Positions 16,266 through 20,106 of a DNA stretch of 20,106 nucleotides are shown piece after piece. Where the stretch lies: the NCBI GenBank assembly GCA_964611525.1, contig CAZTAL010000056.1, forward strand, positions 1 to 20,106. Reading direction: 5' to 3'. The DNA is from JAAYJR01 sp964611525 (GTDB lineage Bacteria; Bacteroidota; Bacteroidia; Bacteroidales; Prolixibacteraceae). Position numbers and translations under genes: made by a program. The notes under the pieces are model-generated. The model searched no databases and was not told the DNA's origin. It saw only the letters and a list, made by a program, of their open reading frames with translations. How positions within the stretch are numbered: position 1 is the stretch's first letter; each line of letters opens with the position of its first letter.

Positions 16266-17525
16266 ATGAAATTTTCCGATTTTAAAATACATAAAGATAT
16301 TCTCCATGCAATTTCATATATGGGATTTAGCGAAATGACTCCCATTCAGGAACAGGCTATTCCCAAAATACTTGCCGGCAATGATCTCATTGCATGCGCA
16401 CAGACTGGTACAGGCAAGACTGCTGCATACGTGATACCTGTGCTTAATATGATTTTGAAGGATCATTCAGGGGAAACATCTACACTTATACTGGTACCGA
16501 CCCGTGAGCTGGCACTGCAAACAGATCAGCAGATACAGGGAATAGCTTATAATTTGGGGATTCACTCGATTGCAATATACGGCGGCAGTGGAGGAGAAGA
16601 CTGGGGACAGCAAAAAAGGGCTCTGACAAAAGGCGCAGATATAATTATTGCCACCCCCGGCAAGCTTATTTCCCATCTCAATATGGGGTATGTGAGATTT
16701 AACAGCATAAAATATCTTATCCTTGATGAGGCAGACAGGATGCTGGATATAGGTTTTTACGATGATATAATAAAGATAATTTCTCATGTTCCGGCAAAAC
16801 GGCAGACATTGTTGTTAAGTGCTACTATGTTTCCAAGGATAAGGACTTTGGCATCGAGGATAATGAGTGATCCCAAAGAGATAGATATTGCTGTTTCCAA
16901 ACCTGCGAAGGGAGTATTGCAGGCAGTTTATCTTTGTTATGATGATCAAAAGAATGGCCTTATCCATCATCTTATTGCCGATAAACCTGAATATGGCAGT
17001 ATCCTGATTTTTTGCTCCACAAAGAAAAAAGTCATGGAGCTAGCTCATTCGCTTGAAAATAAGGGATTTGAGACGAAGGGCATATCATCCGACCTGGAAC
17101 AAAAAGAAAGGGAAAAAGTACTACAATCGTTTAAAGCCCGCCATACACGTATCCTTGTGGCTACAGATGTATTAAGCAGGGGGATAGATATAAAAGGGAT
17201 TGACCTTATAATTAATTACGATGTTCCTCATGATGCGGGTGATTATGTGCACCGGGTAGGCCGCACTGCCAGAGCTGATGCTACGGGCGTTGCACTGACA
17301 CTTGTAAATGAAAAGGAGATGGGACAATTTCATCGCATTGAGCAACTTATTGATAAAGATGTAATGAAAATTCCTTTGCCCTGTTCTCTGGGAAAAGGAT
17401 TTGACTGGAACCCTCATAAATCACGTGGCACGAAGATTGAAAAAGGAGGGAAAAATACAAAGTCCGTTAAAAGAAAATTTTTCGGGCTATCTGGTAAGAA
17501 GACAGGCAAAAAAAATAATACCTAA
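16266..17525 (+). CDS. DEAD-box ATP-dependent RNA helicase (RhlE-like)
   Basis: Unwinds short RNA duplexes with ATP; members act in ribosome assembly, RNA decay or cold growth. All core motifs are visible (numbering from ATG 16266): Q motif GFSEMTPIQ (20-28), Walker A AQTGTGKT (45-52), PTRELAL (78-84), DEAD (154-157), SAT (185-187), then LVATDVLSRGIDI and HRVGRTAR in the second RecA domain. The C-terminal ~45 residues are a basic, low-complexity tail (GTKIEKGG...GKKTGKKNNT), a usual RNA-binding extension of RhlE/CsdA-type helicases in Bacteroidota. It lies 11 nt upstream of namZ, so cotranscription is likely although the functions look unrelated. Confidence 0.93.
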   Translation: MKFSDFKIHKDILHAISYMGFSEMTPIQEQAIPKILAGNDLIACAQTGTGKTAAYVIPVLNMILKDHSGETSTLILVPTRELALQTDQQIQGIAYNLGIHSIAIYGGSGGEDWGQQKRALTKGADIIIATPGKLISHLNMGYVRFNSIKYLILDEADRMLDIGFYDDIIKIISHVPAKRQTLLLSATMFPRIRTLASRIMSDPKEIDIAVSKPAKGVLQAVYLCYDDQKNGLIHHLIADKPEYGSILIFCSTKKKVMELAHSLENKGFETKGISSDLEQKEREKVLQSFKARHTRILVATDVLSRGIDIKGIDLIINYDVPHDAGDYVHRVGRTARADATGVALTLVNEKEMGQFHRIEQLIDKDVMKIPLPCSLGKGFDWNPHKSRGTKIEKGGKNTKSVKRKFFGLSGKKTGKKNNT

Positions 17526-17536
17526 AACCACATAAC

Positions 17537-18703
17537 ATGTTAAGAGTAACAGGACTTTTTATTTTGTTGATAATGTCAGTTACCTGTGGAAGCAGGACAA
17601 AAAGTGAAATAATAACCGGTGCTGATCAACCTGATAAATATTTGCCGCTTTTACTTAATAAGCGGACGGGCCTGGTGGTTAACCATTCATCTCTTAAAAG
17701 CCAAACTCATATGGTGGATTTTTTAATTGAACAGAATATTGAAATAGTAAAAATATTTGCACCTGAGCACGGATTTCGCGGCAATGTTGAGGCAGGAGAA
17801 AGTATTGAGGATGGAGTGGATAAGGCAACCGGCATCCCTGTAGTTTCCCTTTATGGCAAAAATCGAAAGCCCTCTCCCTCTGATCTTAAAGATATTGATA
17901 TTATGATTTTTGATATTCAGGATGTAGGCTGCCGTTTTTATACATATATTTCTACTTTGCAATTAGTTATGGAAGCTTGTGCCAATAACGGCATAAAGCT
18001 GATAGTGCTTGACCGTCCGAATCCGAATGGCGATTATATTGCAGGACCGGTATTGGAGCCAGAATTTAAATCCTTCATAGGAATGCAACCTATACCGGTA
18101 GTATACGGTTGCACATCAGGCGAACTTGCCCGGATGATAAATGGTGAGCGCTGGTATGAGTCACCACAAAAATGTGAACTCATTATTATTCCTGTAAAAA
18201 ATTATAATCATAAAATGAGTTATTCCCTTCCTGTTAAACCATCACCAAACCTTCCAAATGATTTATCAGTAAGACTTTATCCTTCCCTGTGCTTTTTTGA
18301 GGCTACAAGCATAAGCCTGGGGAGAGGAACAGAATTTCCTTTCCAGGTAATTGGAGGACCCTATCCGTTTCTTGGTGATTTTAGGTTTATACCCGGAAGT
18401 ATTCCCGGTGAGGCCGTTAATCCGGTTAACGAGGGGAAAGTATGTTACGGGATTGATTTACGGAAGCTTAATGAAATTCCTAAATTCACACTGAAATATT
18501 TTCTTGATTTTTATAACTTGTTCGAAGAAGAAAAAGATTTCCTTACACGTGAATACTGGTTTAATTTACTCGCGGGGAATGACAAGTTGATTAGAATGAT
18601 AAGACAGGGTTGTACATGGAAAGAGATAGAGAAAAGCTGGCAGCCCGCATTGAGAAAATATAAGAAAATAAGAGAAAAGTATTTGTTATATCCGGATTTT
18701 TAG
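17537..18703 (+). CDS. namZ: NamZ-like exo-beta-N-acetylmuramidase (DUF1343, GH171)
   Basis: Member of DUF1343/YbbC, the family shown in B. subtilis and Tannerella forsythia to release MurNAc from the non-reducing end of peptidoglycan fragments (GH171). Diagnostic blocks: GLVVNHSS (45-52), FAPEHGFRG (74-82, with the conserved Glu77-His78), DIMIFDIQDVGCRFYTYIST (121-140) and VLDRPNPNG (158-165). The 388-residue length is normal. The N-terminus MLRVTGLFILLIMSVTC looks like a signal peptide, with Cys17 as a possible but non-ideal lipobox (V-T-C-G), so it is predicted to be periplasmic or membrane-anchored. It follows the helicase gene by 11 nt and is followed by family R copy C, whose hairpin may act as its terminator. 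The NagZ-like fusion lies about 3 kb upstream on the same strand. Confidence 0.92.
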   Translation: MLRVTGLFILLIMSVTCGSRTKSEIITGADQPDKYLPLLLNKRTGLVVNHSSLKSQTHMVDFLIEQNIEIVKIFAPEHGFRGNVEAGESIEDGVDKATGIPVVSLYGKNRKPSPSDLKDIDIMIFDIQDVGCRFYTYISTLQLVMEACANNGIKLIVLDRPNPNGDYIAGPVLEPEFKSFIGMQPIPVVYGCTSGELARMINGERWYESPQKCELIIIPVKNYNHKMSYSLPVKPSPNLPNDLSVRLYPSLCFFEATSISLGRGTEFPFQVIGGPYPFLGDFRFIPGSIPGEAVNPVNEGKVCYGIDLRKLNEIPKFTLKYFLDFYNLFEEEKDFLTREYWFNLLAGNDKLIRMIRQGCTWKEIEKSWQPALRKYKKIREKYLLYPDF

Positions 18704-18789
18704 GTCAAAAGATATGAGTTTACTATTTATAAGTTCAGTATAAAAACTAAAATTTTTATTGATTAATACTTTATGTTATTTTATAAATG

Positions 18790-18863
18790 TCTAAAAATCA
18801 GTTTAATAAATTTTTTAAATTTGCCTAAAAAGGGCGCGAAGCGCCTTTTTAGACCAAACTCAT
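18790..18863 (-). repeat. Hairpin repeat family R, copy C (inverted; terminator-like)
   Basis: This copy is in the opposite orientation to A and B. Its hairpin at 18825-18852 is the best of the three: CTAAAAAGG-G-CGC, GAA loop, GCG-CCTTTTTAG, with only one bulged G. With T-tracts on both strands it could end transcription in both directions, after namZ and before the phosphatase gene. The element edge AAACTCAT (18856-18863) is matched by ATGAGTTT at 18714-18721, giving a possible 150-bp unit with 8-bp terminal inverted repeats. Confidence 0.85.
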
Positions 18864-18879
18864 AATTAATTTTAAACAC

Positions 18880-20106
18880 ATGAGATACTTTAATATTCTT
18901 TTTCAATTGTATTTTTTTCTTTCCTTGTTTATTTTCAGTAACAATTGCCATAGCGCAGTCAACGATACCATACCACCCCGCCATAAGGTTACTCTTCGTG
19001 AAGCGCATGTCGGAAATCTGGAAATAGATACGAAGTTGCTCGATAGTTACGGACTTCTACCTGAAAATATCAGACAATTTTATCTTGATGCAAGGGCTGT
19101 TTTTTATGGAAATCCTGATGCGGATTTCACAAATCCTGAGATTATTGAGGCTGCCCGGAAATACAATATCCCTTTAATGGGAGGCCCCTTGCTTGGCAAC
19201 CTGCAAGAAGACGGAGTAGTTATTTGGCTACGCCCTTCTACTTCAAAGCCAGTAGTTATAAAAGTAACAAAATCCGATGGCACTGATGAAAAATTGTTTG
19301 TAAAAAATTCCCTTGAGCCCGGTGTAGAGCAAAAAATCGTATTGGACGGACTGACTCCTGATACTAAATATAAATATGCAGTTTATGTAAACAATACCGT
19401 AATTGCAGAAGGTAGTTTTAAAACAGCACCTCCCTTCGGCAAAAAAGGTATTTTCAAAATTACCTTCGGCTCATGCTTTCATAAAATAGGACTACATAAT
19501 CCCAATCTTATCAATCAAATTTTAAAAAGAGAGCCACAGGCGATTATGCTTTTGGGCGATATTGCGGCCGATGACAGGGAAAACCGGATTAATATGCATA
19601 GATCTGATTATCTTCTTCGCGACGTCTCAAAACCATGGCGCAATCTTTCAGCAAATATACCTTTGTATGCTTCCTGGGATGATCACGATTATTTCAACAA
19701 CGACCTTAGTGGTATCCCTGAAGGATTTACTGCAGCAGACCGCAAGGCAGTCAGGCAAGTATGGAATGAGAACTGGAACAATCCTGAAAATGATAATCAG
19801 GGAATCTATTTTAATACCCGCATTGGACCGGTAGAAGTGATAATGCCGGATACCCGTTCATTCCGCGAATTGGAACGAAGAGGAGAATATGGTTCATATT
19901 TGGGTATTGAGCAACTTAACTGGTTAAAAGAAACATTGAAAAAGTCGGATGCCCCGTTTAAGGTCATTTCAAGCGGAACGATGTGGAGCGACTATGTTAG
20001 CAATGGCAAGGATTCATGGGGAACATGGGATACTAAGGCCCGTGAAGAACTTTTCAATTTTATCGAGGCTGAAAATATATCCGGCGTATTATTGGTTTGT
20101 GGTGAC
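18880..20106 (+). CDS. PhoD-like alkaline phosphatase/phosphodiesterase, 3' end beyond the window
   Basis: The frame from ATG 18880 is open for 409 codons to the last base, so the gene is cut by the window edge. The first ~25 residues look like a signal peptide (MRYFNILFQLYFFLSLFIFSNNC; a lipoprotein Cys at 23 is possible). Residues ~100-185 form an Ig/fibronectin-like N-domain with WLRPSTSKP and LDGLTPDTKYKYAVYVN, typical of PhoD. The metallophosphatase part follows: FGSCFHK, LLGDIAADD, YASWDDHDYFNND, MPDTRSFRE, ISSGTMWSD and VLLVCGD at the edge. These are the PhoD metal-site blocks, though GDIAADD and DDHDY differ from the usual GDxxYAD and DDHE. Predicted to hydrolyse phosphate esters outside the cytoplasm; the substrate is unknown. 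It starts 17 nt after repeat copy C. Confidence 0.85.
   Translation, partial: MRYFNILFQLYFFLSLFIFSNNCHSAVNDTIPPRHKVTLREAHVGNLEIDTKLLDSYGLLPENIRQFYLDARAVFYGNPDADFTNPEIIEAARKYNIPLMGGPLLGNLQEDGVVIWLRPSTSKPVVIKVTKSDGTDEKLFVKNSLEPGVEQKIVLDGLTPDTKYKYAVYVNNTVIAEGSFKTAPPFGKKGIFKITFGSCFHKIGLHNPNLINQILKREPQAIMLLGDIAADDRENRINMHRSDYLLRDVSKPWRNLSANIPLYASWDDHDYFNNDLSGIPEGFTAADRKAVRQVWNENWNNPENDNQGIYFNTRIGPVEVIMPDTRSFRELERRGEYGSYLGIEQLNWLKETLKKSDAPFKVISSGTMWSDYVSNGKDSWGTWDTKAREELFNFIEAENISGVLLVCGD

Noticed and set aside
18781..19008. Minus-strand 75-residue ORF
   Set aside because: It is the antisense of the phosphatase 5' end joined to repeat copy C; its KRRFAPF stretch comes from the repeat.
19562..19834. 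Plus-strand 90-residue ORF within the PhoD region
   Set aside because: It is an out-of-frame shadow: the frame starting at 18880 is open throughout and carries the PhoD motifs.

Overview
The window reads as an AT-rich chromosomal segment of a Bacteroidota bacterium, probably from the Bacteroidales/Marinilabiliales side. This is inferred from gene content and style: a TGS-like/uridine-kinase fusion nucleoside kinase, a GH3 plus serine-hydrolase fusion, a DUF1080 lipoprotein, a NamZ (DUF1343) enzyme, a yicC-gmk-nadD cluster, several exported proteins or lipoproteins, and mostly weak Shine-Dalgarno sequences. No rRNA, tRNA, CRISPR array, integrase or transposase gene was seen.

Layout. (1) 1-7619, plus strand: a periplasmic lytic transglycosylase and uvrA in a tight pair, a nucleoside kinase, then an exported-looking O-methyltransferase whose stop overlaps the TTG start of an APC amino-acid permease. 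(2) 7690-11032, minus strand: a probable operon mnmA-yicC-gmk-nadD (tRNA thiolation, an RNase-family protein, GMP kinase, NAD synthesis). (3) 11033-11550: a divergent intergenic region full of structured and repeated DNA. (4) 11551-20106, plus strand: a large exported GH3/beta-lactamase-fold fusion, a small HTH-like protein followed by a strong intrinsic terminator, a DUF1080 lipoprotein, a DEAD-box RNA helicase, NamZ, and the 5' part of a PhoD-like phosphatase that runs off the right edge.

How the genes fit together. Three enzymes act or probably act on peptidoglycan: the lytic transglycosylase (20-928), the NagZ-like GH3 fused to a serine hydrolase (11551-14490) and NamZ (17537-18703). The last two resemble a rearranged version of the Bacillus NagZ/AmiE/NamZ muropeptide-rescue set, with the first two activities on one polypeptide. 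Other genes are housekeeping: DNA repair, nucleotide, NAD and tRNA metabolism, RNA remodelling.

The least explained content is non-coding. Two families of short structured repeats lie between genes. One is a roughly 65-75 bp element with a GGCGC-TTCG-type hairpin, present three times (11061, 16170 and 18790). The other is a roughly 85 bp element, present twice (8872 and 11349), whose inverted-repeat arms have changed in a compensating way between copies. One copy of the second family lies inside the mnmA-yicC-gmk-nadD transcript and overlaps the yicC stop codon. No clearly new protein-coding system was found.
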